Positions 7,636 through 16,675 of a stretch of DNA of 46,677 nucleotides are shown in pieces. The translations under genes were made by a program, and so were the position numbers. The stretch lies in NCBI GenBank assembly GCA_947172705.1, contig CAMWCA010000025.1:1-46677 (forward strand), read 5' to 3'. Each line of letters begins with the position of its first letter. Positions within the stretch are counted from its first letter, which is position 1. This DNA is from an uncultured Lachnospiraceae bacterium (GTDB taxonomy: Bacteria; Bacillota; Clostridia; Lachnospirales; Lachnospiraceae). The notes under the pieces are model-generated. The model was not told where the DNA came from. It did no database searches and worked only from the letters and a program-made list of their open reading frames with translations.

Positions 7636-8739
7636 TTACGGTGCAACTTCATTACGAATGACTTCAAACTCTGCTGTATCCATTCCAAGCGCCGATTCAA
7701 CCTGAATCTTTCCATCAATGATCTGCTGCTCTATATCCTTTATCATGCTCTGGTTTTCTTCTGATAATTCTCTCTCGAAGTTTTCTCCGTAAATAATGCC
7801 TACGCCTAATTCCTTAAGACCAATTATTTCCGTTTTTCCCCAGGGTAAGCTTCCCTCTTCCGCCATCTTGACCGCCCTGAGCAGAGACTGGTCTACCCGT
7901 TTCATCATGGAAGTTACGATAACCTCTGCCATACCCGGATCGGAGTCCTTAAATGCCGCCGCCTGATCCCCATCTACGCCAATGGCATACAGCCCCTTTT
8001 CCTTTGCGGCATCCAATACGCCAATGCCGGTCTGGGAAGCGATCTGGAAGCAAATATCTACATTCTGCTGATTCATCTGGGATAAAGCAAGCTCCTTACC
8101 CTTTGTAGAATCTACGAAGGTTCCCGCATATGCAACCGCCACCTTGATATCAGGCTCTACATACTGTGCCCCTCTGATATAGCCGATCATAAAGTCGTTG
8201 ATAATAGGAAGGTCTCCGCCGCCGATACATCCCACGATCTTTTCCGGATTTGCATTCTTTCCTTCGGTAGTCATAACTGCCGCAACTGCACCTGCAAGGA
8301 AACTGCCTTCATTCTGTTTATACTGTACACAGTAAAGATTGCTAAAATCACCCTTACTCCAATCTACTTCCGTATCAAACATAATAAACTTCTTATCCGG
8401 ATATTCCGGTATCAACGACTCCGCAATTTCCACAGCCGGAGAAGAACCCACAATAATGTAATCCCAATCCTGTTCTGCAACATCTCTGAAATATGGCTCG
8501 TACTTGGAAGGGTCCTGCCCCATCTCAATGGTCTTTACTTCTGCCCCCAATTCCTTCGCAATCAGTTTCATACCGTCATTTGCGCTGTCATAAAACCCTT
8601 TATCGCCAAGGTTACTTGTAATCAGAAGAACAACCTTCAGCCCATCCTTTTCTTCTTCCTTCTTTGCCCCGCAGCCCACTGTTCCCAAAGTCAACGCCAC
8701 CAGCATAATCAATGCCACGATCTTATTCATCTTTTTCAT
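7636..8739 (-). CDS. BMP-family (PnrA/Med/NupN-like) substrate-binding lipoprotein
   Basis: A 367-residue lipoprotein. The signal peptide ends in LGTVGC with lipidated Cys23, then a short charged linker (GAKKEEEKDG) leads into the periplasmic-binding fold VVLLITSNLGDKGFYDSANDG. That opening, plus the later AIGVDGDQ segment, is characteristic of the BMP/PnrA family, which binds purine and pyrimidine nucleosides in the characterised members. The start at 8737-8739 is preceded by GAGAGG and gives the signal peptide directly. It is the extracellular receptor for the ATPase and permeases encoded next. Ligand identity is inferred, not shown. Confidence 0.9.
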   Translation of the reverse strand: MKKMNKIVALIMLVALTLGTVGCGAKKEEEKDGLKVVLLITSNLGDKGFYDSANDGMKLIAKELGAEVKTIEMGQDPSKYEPYFRDVAEQDWDYIIVGSSPAVEIAESLIPEYPDKKFIMFDTEVDWSKGDFSNLYCVQYKQNEGSFLAGAVAAVMTTEGKNANPEKIVGCIGGGDLPIINDFMIGYIRGAQYVEPDIKVAVAYAGTFVDSTKGKELALSQMNQQNVDICFQIASQTGIGVLDAAKEKGLYAIGVDGDQAAAFKDSDPGMAEVIVTSMMKRVDQSLLRAVKMAEEGSLPWGKTEIIGLKELGVGIIYGENFERELSEENQSMIKDIEQQIIDGKIQVESALGMDTAEFEVIRNEVAP

Positions 8740-8785
8740 AAAATACCTCTCTTTCTTCTCTTTGATCTTATTCCTTCTCGCACCA

Positions 8786-9724
8786 CTAAGATGCTGCATG
8801 TACCGCCATTTCTGCAAGAATCTCCTCCACTTCCTCCCTGGCAGGGATTGAGGTCTGTGCACCGTTTCTGGTAACCGCTATGGACGATGCCGCATTGGCA
8901 AACATCACCGCCTCGTCAAGCTCTCTTCCTTCTGCAAGAGCCACTACAAAAGCGCCGTTAAAGCAATCCCCCGCCGCTGTGGTATCCACGGCTGATACCT
9001 TTCTTGCAGGAAACAACTCCTCCTTTTCCCGGTTCACAAAAAGCGCTCCTTTTTTACCCATTGTTACCAGAACATTTTTGACTCCCCGCTTCAAAAGCTC
9101 CCTTGCCCCTTCTGCGTAATCTTTCATGGAGCCCCCTTCCTTTCCGCAAAGCTTCATCAATTCCGTTTCGTTGGGCGTAATGTAATCCAGTTTGGAGAAG
9201 ATCTCATCAGGGAGGGAGTCCGGTACCGGAGCCGGATTTAGTATAATGGTTTTTCCCAGCTCCTTTGCCCTGTTGATTGCGTAGTAGATAGCCTCACCTG
9301 CTATTTCCATTTGCAAAATCACATAGTCGCATTCCTCCAGCGCCTTATCATATTCTTTCAAATAGCTGATATTGCATTCCAGGTTAGCGCCCGGCACCAC
9401 TACAATGGTATTATCTCCTCGCTCATCCACATAAATGCTTGCCATTCCGGTTCCCTGTTCCTTAACTCTTTTCAGGTCATCGGTATCCACTCCGCACTTT
9501 GTCAAATTGCTTTTTTGCACTTCCCCAAAATCATCTTTTCCTATGCAGCCCAGCATCTTGACTTTTCCTCCAAGCTTTGCCGCCGTATATGCCTGATTGG
9601 CGCCTTTACCGCCAGGCACATAAGACACCTGCGTTCCCAGGACCGTTTCGCCTACCACTGGCATTCTTTTCATTTCAATTACCATATCCATATTCAGGCT
9701 TCCGATCACCAATATTCTTTTCAC
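8786..9724 (-). CDS. rbsK: Ribokinase (PfkB family)
   Basis: A 312-residue PfkB-family kinase. It has the ribokinase N-terminal signature GSLNMDMV, GGKGANQA (38-45) for sugar binding, and DTTAAGDCFNGA (247-258), where Asp253 is the expected catalytic base. It phosphorylates ribose (or a closely related sugar or nucleoside) at O5 using ATP. The start is a GTG at 9722-9724 and matches the family's MKRILVIGSLNMD opening; a strong AAGGAGGGG lies about 12 bases upstream, with a weaker AAGGA next to the start. It is the first gene after promoter 9792-9820 and heads the importer/ARH operon, which suggests that released ribose is trapped as ribose 5-phosphate. Confidence 0.9.
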   Translation of the reverse strand: MKRILVIGSLNMDMVIEMKRMPVVGETVLGTQVSYVPGGKGANQAYTAAKLGGKVKMLGCIGKDDFGEVQKSNLTKCGVDTDDLKRVKEQGTGMASIYVDERGDNTIVVVPGANLECNISYLKEYDKALEECDYVILQMEIAGEAIYYAINRAKELGKTIILNPAPVPDSLPDEIFSKLDYITPNETELMKLCGKEGGSMKDYAEGARELLKRGVKNVLVTMGKKGALFVNREKEELFPARKVSAVDTTAAGDCFNGAFVVALAEGRELDEAVMFANAASSIAVTRNGAQTSIPAREEVEEILAEMAVHAAS

Positions 9725-9756
9725 TCCTTTTTGACTCCCCTCCTTTCTCGTATAAA

Positions 9757-9768
9757 GAAATATATTTC
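9757..9768. promoter_or_regulatory. Candidate operator palindrome in the ribokinase leader
   Basis: GAAATATATTTC is a perfect 12-bp palindrome between the sigma-A -10 and the ribokinase ribosome-binding site. Its position suits a repressor site. No regulator gene is encoded nearby, and AT-rich palindromes can occur by chance. Confidence 0.35.
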
Positions 9769-9791
9769 CTAAACAGTTTTCTTATATATTA

Positions 9792-9820
9792 ATCATACAT
9801 ATTTTCTCACCATTCGTCAA
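9792..9820 (-). promoter_or_regulatory. Sigma-A promoter of the ribokinase/ABC/ARH operon
   Basis: On the minus strand, TTGACG (9815-9820), a 17-base spacer and TATGAT (9792-9797) lie about 70 bases before the ribokinase start. This is the only clear promoter seen ahead of the eight-gene operon. Confidence 0.8.
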
Positions 9821-9928
9821 TTACTTTTATTTTTTTGTATATTTTTGTTTATATATGCAGATTATATTTGTGCATTTTGCATATAACCAGCGAGTGCTGA
9901 CAAACTTTTCAAACAGGATTGGCATAGC

Positions 9929-9960
9929 AAAAAGCTGCCCGGTACAGATCGGACAGCTTT
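9929..9960 (-). terminator. Rho-independent terminator after the M20 amidohydrolase gene
   Basis: On the minus strand, AAAGCTGTCC pairs with GGGCAGCTTT around a 10-base loop (one mismatch) and is followed by further T residues. It closes the peptide-importer/amidohydrolase operon. Confidence 0.8.
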
Positions 9961-9988
9961 AAATAAACACCGCTTATTATTTCATTTT

Positions 9989-11104
9989 TTAGTATTGCAT
10001 TAACAATTCCGTCAGGTATCCTGCCGTAGGTAAAATGACGCCTTGATCTACCTGGAAATTTGGTTGATGGATAGCCGCTCCCTTCCCTGTTCCTACTTTG
10101 ATATAACAGCCCGGGATTTTCTTCTCATAAAAGGAGAAATCATCTCCTCCCATGGAACTTTCCTCAGGCACTACCAGCAAGCCGCATTTCTCAGCCGCCT
10201 GGATGCTTTTATGAACCATTTCGCCGTCATTATAGGTAGCCGCAGGTCCCGGGAACCATTCCAGCTCCGCCTGTCCTCCATACGCCTTTGCCGTATTTTC
10301 TGCCACCTCTCTCATACGCTTCTCAAATAAGCTTCTGTCTTCCCTGCTCATGGTACGTACCGTTCCTTCCATAAGCGCCGTCTCCGGAATTACATTCCAG
10401 GTGTTCCCTGCCTCCACTTTGGTCACGCTGACCAATGCAGGGTGAAAAGCGTTTATGTTTCTGCTGACAATGGTCTGCAGCCCCAATATCACTGCTGCCG
10501 CAGCCGGAATCGGATCTATGCCGTCATCAGGGTGTGCGCCGTGACAGCCCGTACCTGTTACCCGGATTACAAACCGATCCACCGCTGCTGTCACATACCC
10601 TTCCCGGATGCCAAGAACGCCTGCCTCATTGGTGGGATCTGCATGGATACCCCATATTTGTTCCACATCCTCCATAACATCTGTTTCCAGTAGTTTCAAA
10701 GCGCCAAGAGAAGATTCCTCCCCCGGCTGAAACAGGATCTTCACCGTTCCTGCCAGCTCCTCTCTTTTCTGATTCAAAAGAATTGCACATCCAATTCCTG
10801 CCACCGTATGGAAATCATGCCCGCAGGCATGCATTTTCCCTTTGTGCCGGGAAGCATAAGAAAGCCCCGTTTCCTCTACTATGGGCAGTCCGTCAATATC
10901 GCAGCGCAGCGCCTGAACGGGTCCTTTTCTTTTGCCTCTCACTATTGCCACAAGTCCCGTTTTCAGGGAACAGGGTAAAATTTCTATTTTTTCCTCCTCA
11001 AGAATGCCTCTAATCCTTTCCGTTGTCTCATATTCTTCATAGGACAACTCCGGATTTTGATGAAACCACTTGAAATATTCAATCAACCTTTCTTCCAGAC
11101 TCAT
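9989..11104 (-). CDS. M20 family metallo-amidohydrolase (N-acyl amino acid/peptide hydrolase)
   Basis: A 371-residue M20D-type hydrolase. The metal-ligand motifs are HACGHDFH (92-99, Cys94 and His96), FQPGEE (125-130), GIHADP (His154) and a C-terminal AAIHQPNF. MGGDDFSFY near 317 is typical of the hippurate/IAA-amino-acid hydrolase group. It hydrolyses an amide bond of an N-acyl amino acid or aminoacyl conjugate; the exact acyl group cannot be read from the sequence. The ATG lies 3 bases after the DppC-like stop, with GGGAGA inside the permease gene. No signal peptide is seen, so it acts on what the upstream transporter brings in. Confidence 0.88.
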   Translation of the reverse strand: MSLEERLIEYFKWFHQNPELSYEEYETTERIRGILEEEKIEILPCSLKTGLVAIVRGKRKGPVQALRCDIDGLPIVEETGLSYASRHKGKMHACGHDFHTVAGIGCAILLNQKREELAGTVKILFQPGEESSLGALKLLETDVMEDVEQIWGIHADPTNEAGVLGIREGYVTAAVDRFVIRVTGTGCHGAHPDDGIDPIPAAAAVILGLQTIVSRNINAFHPALVSVTKVEAGNTWNVIPETALMEGTVRTMSREDRSLFEKRMREVAENTAKAYGGQAELEWFPGPAATYNDGEMVHKSIQAAEKCGLLVVPEESSMGGDDFSFYEKKIPGCYIKVGTGKGAAIHQPNFQVDQGVILPTAGYLTELLMQY

Positions 11105-11107
11105 CTG

Positions 11108-11977
11108 CTATCTCCCACTGTTGGGGTCCACTGCATCCCGCAGCGCATCTCCAATAAAATTAATTGCCATTACCAGCACCACAATCAAAACACCCGCCGG
11201 AATCCAAAGCCAGGGCTGTTTTGTCAAAACCGTAAGAGACTGCGCGCCGTTTAACATGTTTCCAAGGCTTGCCGTAGGCGGCTGCACCCCCAGGCCAAGG
11301 AAGCTAAGCGCCGCTTCGTCCAACATGGACAATGCCAGCACAGAGGTGGCATATACCAAAATAGGCGCTACCGTATTGGGCAGGATCTCCGAAAACAAAA
11401 TATGCCTAAGAGGCATACCCGCCACAATATTTCCCTTGATAAAATTTGTTTCCCGCAAATTCAGCACATTGCCCCTCACCAGTCTGGCGATCCCCGGCCA
11501 GTCTACAAATCCCAAAATCAAAATAATATTCCAAAGACCCGGTTTAAAAATAGCTGCCGCCACCAAAACCAAAAGAATATAGGGGAAGGACATGACCATA
11601 TCCGTAAACCGCATGATCAGCATATCCGCCACGCCGCCAAAATAGCCTGCAATCAGTCCCAGAACCACTCCTGCCACTGTGGAAATCAGAGTCGCCATAA
11701 TGCCTACCAAAAGGGAAATCCGCATAGCATACAAAAGCCTGCTGAACACATCTCTTCCGATCTGGTCCGTCCCCAGCCAAAACTCTCTGCTGGGGGCGCC
11801 GCTGAAGGTTCCTACGATTTCATCCGGTTGATAAGGCGCAATAACAGGTGCAAGCAATGCCGCTCCCCCTAAAAGAATGACCACTATCAGGCTGATCATG
11901 GCAAGATGATGATGGCGGAAACGTCTGAAGACCGTTTGAACATAACTTTCATTTGCAATATCTTTTCTTTTCTCCAT
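11108..11977 (-). CDS. Dipeptide/oligopeptide ABC transporter permease (DppC/OppC-like)
   Basis: A 289-residue permease with an N-terminal membrane helix, then LAPVIAPYQPDEI and FWLGTDQIGRDVFSRLLY, the hallmark opening of DppC/OppC proteins. The BPD_transp_1 domain occupies the second half with about five membrane segments and an EAA-like loop near the GMPLRHILF segment. It starts at ATG after GGAGACC. It partners the DppB-like permease 10 bases upstream. Confidence 0.9.
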   Translation of the reverse strand: MEKRKDIANESYVQTVFRRFRHHHLAMISLIVVILLGGAALLAPVIAPYQPDEIVGTFSGAPSREFWLGTDQIGRDVFSRLLYAMRISLLVGIMATLISTVAGVVLGLIAGYFGGVADMLIMRFTDMVMSFPYILLVLVAAAIFKPGLWNIILILGFVDWPGIARLVRGNVLNLRETNFIKGNIVAGMPLRHILFSEILPNTVAPILVYATSVLALSMLDEAALSFLGLGVQPPTASLGNMLNGAQSLTVLTKQPWLWIPAGVLIVVLVMAINFIGDALRDAVDPNSGR

Positions 11978-11986
11978 GGCGGTCTC

Positions 11987-12934
11987 CTAATCAAGCTGAA
12001 TCGTCGGGTCAACCAGCGCGTACAAAATATCCGTTACCAGATTTGCAATCAGTACCACCACTGCAGATAAAAGGCATACCCCCATAATTACCGGATAATC
12101 TCTGCTGGTAATCGCGCTCATGGTCATAAGTCCCAGACCCGGCCATGAAAACACCTGTTCAATGATCACCGCTCCCCCGAACAGCACCGGTATTTCCATA
12201 CCGATCACCGTTACAATAGGCACTAGGGCATTGCGCAGGGCATGCTTATTGATGACCTTAAAATGTCCGATCCCCTTTGCCCGCGCCGTGCGCAGATAAT
12301 CCTGCTGTAGAATTTCCAGTACTGCGCTTCGAATATATCGAATATTGCTGCCTGCCATAGAAGCGGCAAGAACGATCACCGGCATAATCATATGTTTCAG
12401 TACATCCCCAAATCCTCCCTCTGTTCCCAGGGTCGTCATGCCGCTGGAGGGAAGCCATCCTAACTTTACCGTAAAAATATAAATCAGAAGCAGGGAAAGA
12501 AAAAAGCCCGGTATACTGCTCCCCAGAAAAGAAAAAGTAACTACTGCATAATCTCCCTTCTCATACTGATGAATCGCGCTGTATATTCCTGCCGGAACCG
12601 CTATCAGAAGGCTGACCACAAGGGAAACTCCCATTAAAAGCAGCGTAGGTCCTATATGGCTTCCGATCATCTCGCTGACCGATTGATAGGATTTAATGGA
12701 ATACCCTAAATTTCCCTGTAAAAGCTGCCCCAGCCATACAAAATATTGAATATAAAAGGGCTTATCCAAACCCAAAGCTATTTTTTTCGTCTCCACGGCT
12801 GCCTCTGACACTCTGGGACCCTGGAGCATTTCCAAAGGGCTTCCCGCCATGCACATAATGGCATAATCAATTATGGTGATCCCGATGAGCACAGGAATGG
12901 CGATCAGTATTCGTTTGATAATGTACTTACTCAC
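11987..12934 (-). CDS. Dipeptide/oligopeptide ABC transporter permease (DppB/OppB-like)
   Basis: A 315-residue permease opening with the DppB signature [18 protein letters not shown], with about six membrane segments and a C-terminal DPTIQLD. The coupling region includes YLRTARAKGIGHFKVINKHA, the family EAA motif. The start is GTG (12932-12934) after AAGGAGGTG and overlaps the upstream ATPase by 8 bases. It forms the membrane channel with the DppC-like protein. Confidence 0.9.
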   Translation of the reverse strand: MSKYIIKRILIAIPVLIGITIIDYAIMCMAGSPLEMLQGPRVSEAAVETKKIALGLDKPFYIQYFVWLGQLLQGNLGYSIKSYQSVSEMIGSHIGPTLLLMGVSLVVSLLIAVPAGIYSAIHQYEKGDYAVVTFSFLGSSIPGFFLSLLLIYIFTVKLGWLPSSGMTTLGTEGGFGDVLKHMIMPVIVLAASMAGSNIRYIRSAVLEILQQDYLRTARAKGIGHFKVINKHALRNALVPIVTVIGMEIPVLFGGAVIIEQVFSWPGLGLMTMSAITSRDYPVIMGVCLLSAVVVLIANLVTDILYALVDPTIQLD

Positions 12935-13943
12935 TTTCCTGCACCTCCTTTTTCAACATTACAATGGGACATGCCGCAGCATGAAAAGATCCGGCTTTTA
13001 TTTCCTGGATCTTGGGTTCTTTCTGCCCGCAGATCTCTGTGGCATAAGCACACCTTGGATGAAAGCGGCACCCTTTAGGAGGATTCGTACTGTCCCCGAT
13101 CTCTCCCTGAAGAAATCTATGGGACTTTTCCTTTTCTCCGGGATCAGGTACCGGAACTGCATCTAAAAGCGCCTTTGTATAAGGATGCACCGGATTATGA
13201 AAAATTTCCTTCGCCTCTCCCATCTCCACAATTTTTCCCAGATACATAACGGCAATTCTGTCGCTCACATAATTCACCGCACCCAGACCATGCCCCACAA
13301 ACAAAAGGGTAAGGTTCAGTTCCTTTTGCAGACGCTTTAATAAATTCAGGATCTGCGCCTGTATGGAAACATCCAGGGCGCTTACCGGTTCATCACAGAC
13401 AATAAACTTGGGATTCAGGGACAATGCCTTGGCAATACCGATTCTCTGGCGCTGCCCTCCGGAAAATTCATGGGGATATCTTCCCAATACGTTCCTGGGA
13501 AGCCCCACCATATCCAGTGTTTTCAAAATATCCTTTTCCACTGTTTCTCTGGTAGATACCTTGTGATACAGCATAGGTTGAGCGAGAATTTCAAATATAT
13601 GTTTTCTTGGATTCAAAGAGGAATAGGGGTCCTGAAAAACCATTTGGAGTTGTGTCCGGATCTTCTGCAGATCCTTCCCCTTCTGCCCGAAGAGATCTTT
13701 TCCCTGATAATAAATTTTCCCTTTCGTGGGTGTCTCAAGCCCCACCAGCTGCCTTCCAATGGTGGATTTACCACAGCCTGATTCCCCCACAAGACCCAGG
13801 GTTTCTCCTTCCATAATGGAAAAGCTTATGCCGTCTACCGCCTTCACATATCCAGTGGTATTATTTAAAATTCCGCCCTTTATTGGGTAATATTTTTTTA
13901 AATTTTCAACCCGGATCAAAGGGACTTGTTCTTTTGTGCTCAT
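12927..13943 (-). CDS. Dipeptide/oligopeptide ABC transporter ATP-binding protein (DppF/OppF-like)
   Basis: A 338-residue ATPase with Walker [10 protein letters not shown], signature [12 protein letters not shown], Walker [13 protein letters not shown] and the Opp C-terminal region with a Cys cluster ([14 protein letters not shown] ... AACPI). [11 protein letters not shown] near the N-terminus is typical of DppF. The ATG at 13941-13943 overlaps the previous stop as ATGA. It works with the DppD-like ATPase to energise import. Confidence 0.9.
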   Translation of the reverse strand: MSTKEQVPLIRVENLKKYYPIKGGILNNTTGYVKAVDGISFSIMEGETLGLVGESGCGKSTIGRQLVGLETPTKGKIYYQGKDLFGQKGKDLQKIRTQLQMVFQDPYSSLNPRKHIFEILAQPMLYHKVSTRETVEKDILKTLDMVGLPRNVLGRYPHEFSGGQRQRIGIAKALSLNPKFIVCDEPVSALDVSIQAQILNLLKRLQKELNLTLLFVGHGLGAVNYVSDRIAVMYLGKIVEMGEAKEIFHNPVHPYTKALLDAVPVPDPGEKEKSHRFLQGEIGDSTNPPKGCRFHPRCAYATEICGQKEPKIQEIKAGSFHAAACPIVMLKKEVQESE

Positions 13944-14920
13944 AAAGGTATCCCCCCTTCCTTCATGACAATACATTTCCCTGTATGGCCAGGTGCAAAT
14001 TCATAATCCTGCTGAGACTTATCACATTCCGGTCTTCTGTACCGGCATCGGTCTGCAAACCGGCATCCTGTTATATCATCATAATTTTCCGGTACAATAC
14101 CGGGAATGGACACCAATTGCCTGTCCTTATCATCCCGTATGGTGGGAACTGTATCCAACAGTGCTCTGGTGTAAGGATGCCTGGGATTTTGAAACAGCTC
14201 CTTTGCCGGCGCTTCTTCTATGATCTGCCCTGCATACATGACCAAAACCCGATCCGCCATGTTGGCAACCAGGCCAATATCATGGGTGATCAGAATCATG
14301 GACATTCCCGTTTCCTTTTGCAGTTGTCCAAGCAGTTCCATAATCTGCGCCTGTATGGTCACATCCAGCGCCGTGGTAGGTTCATCCGCAATAAGAAGTC
14401 TGGGATTGCAGGATAGCGCCATGGCGATCATGACCCTTTGGCGCATCCCCCCCGAAAGAGTATGGGGATACTTTTTCATAATGCCACGGGGATCAGGCAT
14501 TCCTACCTTCCTCAGCAGCTGTTCTGCTCTTTTTGCCGCATCCGCCTTTGACAAGCGCATATGGGTACGAATGCTTTCCGTAATCTGGCTGCCTACTGTA
14601 AATACAGGGTTCAGGGAAGTAAGCGGATCCTGAAAAATCATGGTCATCTGATCTCCTCTGATCTGATCCAGCTCCTTCTCTGTCATAGACAGAAGATTCT
14701 TACCATCAAAGAAGACAGAGCCGTCTGTGACGGCTCCGCCCCTTCTTAATAATCCCATAATGGATAATGAAGTTACACTTTTTCCACACCCGGACTCACC
14801 TACAATACAGACCACTTCCCCCTCATCCACATAAAAGTTAATATGATCTACACTGATATTTTCTCCGTAATCACCTGTAAAGGCGGTGGTTAATCCCTGT
14901 ACATCCAATAAATGTGACAT
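13940..14920 (-). CDS. Dipeptide/oligopeptide ABC transporter ATP-binding protein (DppD/OppD-like)
   Basis: A 326-residue ATPase with Walker [10 protein letters not shown], signature LSGGMRQRVMIA, Walker B LLIADEPTTALD and the Opp/Dpp C-terminal domain containing four cysteines (CRFADRCRYRRPEC ... KCIV). The start follows GAGGAG. It is 15 bases downstream of the binding-protein stop, in the usual SBP-D-F-B-C order of this operon. Confidence 0.9.
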   Translation of the reverse strand: MSHLLDVQGLTTAFTGDYGENISVDHINFYVDEGEVVCIVGESGCGKSVTSLSIMGLLRRGGAVTDGSVFFDGKNLLSMTEKELDQIRGDQMTMIFQDPLTSLNPVFTVGSQITESIRTHMRLSKADAAKRAEQLLRKVGMPDPRGIMKKYPHTLSGGMRQRVMIAMALSCNPRLLIADEPTTALDVTIQAQIMELLGQLQKETGMSMILITHDIGLVANMADRVLVMYAGQIIEEAPAKELFQNPRHPYTRALLDTVPTIRDDKDRQLVSIPGIVPENYDDITGCRFADRCRYRRPECDKSQQDYEFAPGHTGKCIVMKEGGIPL

Positions 14921-14935
14921 CGCTTCTCCTCACAA

Positions 14936-16546
14936 TTATTCTACCACATCCCAATTCTGCACATCGTTAAAGAATCCATATGCGCTTGGCGTCGCGCCGC
15001 TTAAACGTTTGCTCACCGCTCCCTGGGCGCTGATAATGTAAGCGGAAAACATAGGAACATCCTCCTGTACCTTTTTATCCACCACCGCATAGAATCCCCT
15101 GATCTTCTCAATATCACTGGTCTGTTGGGTCTGGGCAAGAGCCTGGCTGATCTCATCACTGTGATAGCCGGTCCAGCTTCCTTCTCCACTGAGCAGCCAG
15201 TCTACATCGGGATAGGGATCAACAGGCGCATAAGTATACTGCACTGCAAGAATATCGTAATCTGTTGTCCCTGCAACAGTCATAAGGGTTGCAAGATCAA
15301 CGGTCTGAACCTCTACCTTAATTCCCACTGCTGCCCACTGCGCCACCAGCACCTGGGCGCCGTTTACAAAGGTACTGTCACCGGAGTTCACATAGAACCG
15401 GAGGGTCTGGGAGCCATCCCAGCCTGCCTCGGCAAGCAGCTCCTTTGCTTTTTCAGGGTCATAGGGAATGGGCGTCACCTCTTCACTGAAAAAGGGGCTT
15501 GCTGATGAAACAAATCCGTCTACTACTTCCCCATGTCCTTTTAACAGCTGATCCACCAGCTGCTGCCTGTCAATGGCATAAACAAGCGCCTGACGGACTC
15601 TTGCATCGGGAATATTTGCCGTCTGGATAAACGCTGACTGGTTGGTAATGGGCGCTCCATATACGGTTTCTACATTTTCAAGAGCCTCGATACTCTCAAA
15701 ATCCTCCTGGGGGATCGCCGTCATGGTGTGATGGGTAATATCAATCTCACCCGACTGAAGCCCCGCATAGATCTGACTTGCATCTACGATCCTGATATTT
15801 AATTTATCGATCTTAGGCGCCCCTTTCCAATAGCTTTTATTTGCCTCATAAGAAATGTAATGGTCGTTGTCAAACCCTGTCAAAAGGAAAGGACCGTTGG
15901 TTACATCCGGATGATTAAACCAGTCTGCGGTCAAAAGCTCCTCTTCACTGAATTGCTCGATCACATGCTTGGGCAGGGTGTGAAGATATCTGGCATAGGT
16001 ATTTTCAAAAGTAGTAAGCGCCATAGGATATTTAGACGTAAACTGTACCGTCTTATCGTCAATGACCTGTATTCCGGCAACGCTTTCCGCCCCTTCTTCC
16101 ACAAAACCGTCATCTCCTACTCCCTCAAAAGCATAGAGCATCAGCGTGGTATTATTTACAACAGGGCTTGCCAGACGGCGGACCGTATATTCCACATCCT
16201 CTGCCGTAACCGGTGTTCCGTCCGACCATGTTGCCTCCTCATTAATATGCACTACAAAGTTAATATTATCCTCGGTAGTAATGGAATCTGCAAGCATCCC
16301 CTGGAAATTCAGTTCGCTGTCCAGCTCCATCAAAGGTAAAAACATTAAACCCACCGCATATTTGTTGATCTCCGTCTGATCGATCACAAAGGGATTCAGC
16401 CCCCCAAGAGAATCTGTAACGCCTACGTTGACAATCTTTCCTTCCTCTCCTGCTGCATTCTGCCCTTTGGAACCGCACCCTGCAAGGGAAAAAGCAAGCG
16501 CGGCTGCTAAAGAAAGACCAAGCAGCTTTCTTATAAATCCTTTCAT
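14936..16546 (-). CDS. Peptide-type ABC transporter substrate-binding lipoprotein (SBP family 5)
   Basis: A 536-residue lipoprotein. The signal peptide ends LAFSLAGC with lipidated Cys24; the mature domain opens VNVGVTDSLGGLNPF and has the DppA/OppA-type feature WSDGTPVTAEDVEYTVRR. The start at 16544-16546 follows GGAGGAGAT; the longer frame adds only seven residues and lacks a better ribosome-binding site. It captures a peptide or acylated amino acid outside the cell. The M20 hydrolase at the operon end hints at an N-acylated ligand, but the binding specificity is not readable. Confidence 0.9.
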   Translation of the reverse strand: MKGFIRKLLGLSLAAALAFSLAGCGSKGQNAAGEEGKIVNVGVTDSLGGLNPFVIDQTEINKYAVGLMFLPLMELDSELNFQGMLADSITTEDNINFVVHINEEATWSDGTPVTAEDVEYTVRRLASPVVNNTTLMLYAFEGVGDDGFVEEGAESVAGIQVIDDKTVQFTSKYPMALTTFENTYARYLHTLPKHVIEQFSEEELLTADWFNHPDVTNGPFLLTGFDNDHYISYEANKSYWKGAPKIDKLNIRIVDASQIYAGLQSGEIDITHHTMTAIPQEDFESIEALENVETVYGAPITNQSAFIQTANIPDARVRQALVYAIDRQQLVDQLLKGHGEVVDGFVSSASPFFSEEVTPIPYDPEKAKELLAEAGWDGSQTLRFYVNSGDSTFVNGAQVLVAQWAAVGIKVEVQTVDLATLMTVAGTTDYDILAVQYTYAPVDPYPDVDWLLSGEGSWTGYHSDEISQALAQTQQTSDIEKIRGFYAVVDKKVQEDVPMFSAYIISAQGAVSKRLSGATPSAYGFFNDVQNWDVVE

Positions 16547-16611
16547 AATATCTCCTCCATCATACAATCCCGGAAACTTCTATATCCGGCATTGATTTTC
16601 ACAGTTGGTTC

Positions 16612-16640
16612 ATTATACTGTTACTGTATAAAAATGTCAA
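16612..16640 (-). promoter_or_regulatory. Perfect-consensus sigma-A promoter of the peptide-importer operon
   Basis: TTGACA (16635-16640), a 17-base spacer and TATAAT (16612-16617) on the minus strand match the consensus exactly. The spacer and -10 lie in an imperfect dyad (TATACTGTTACTGTATA), so a repressor could occlude it. It sits between cysK and the binding-protein gene; no terminator was found between them. Confidence 0.88.
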
Positions 16641-16675
16641 TATTTTCCCTGATATTATGCCAACATTCCTTCTGG

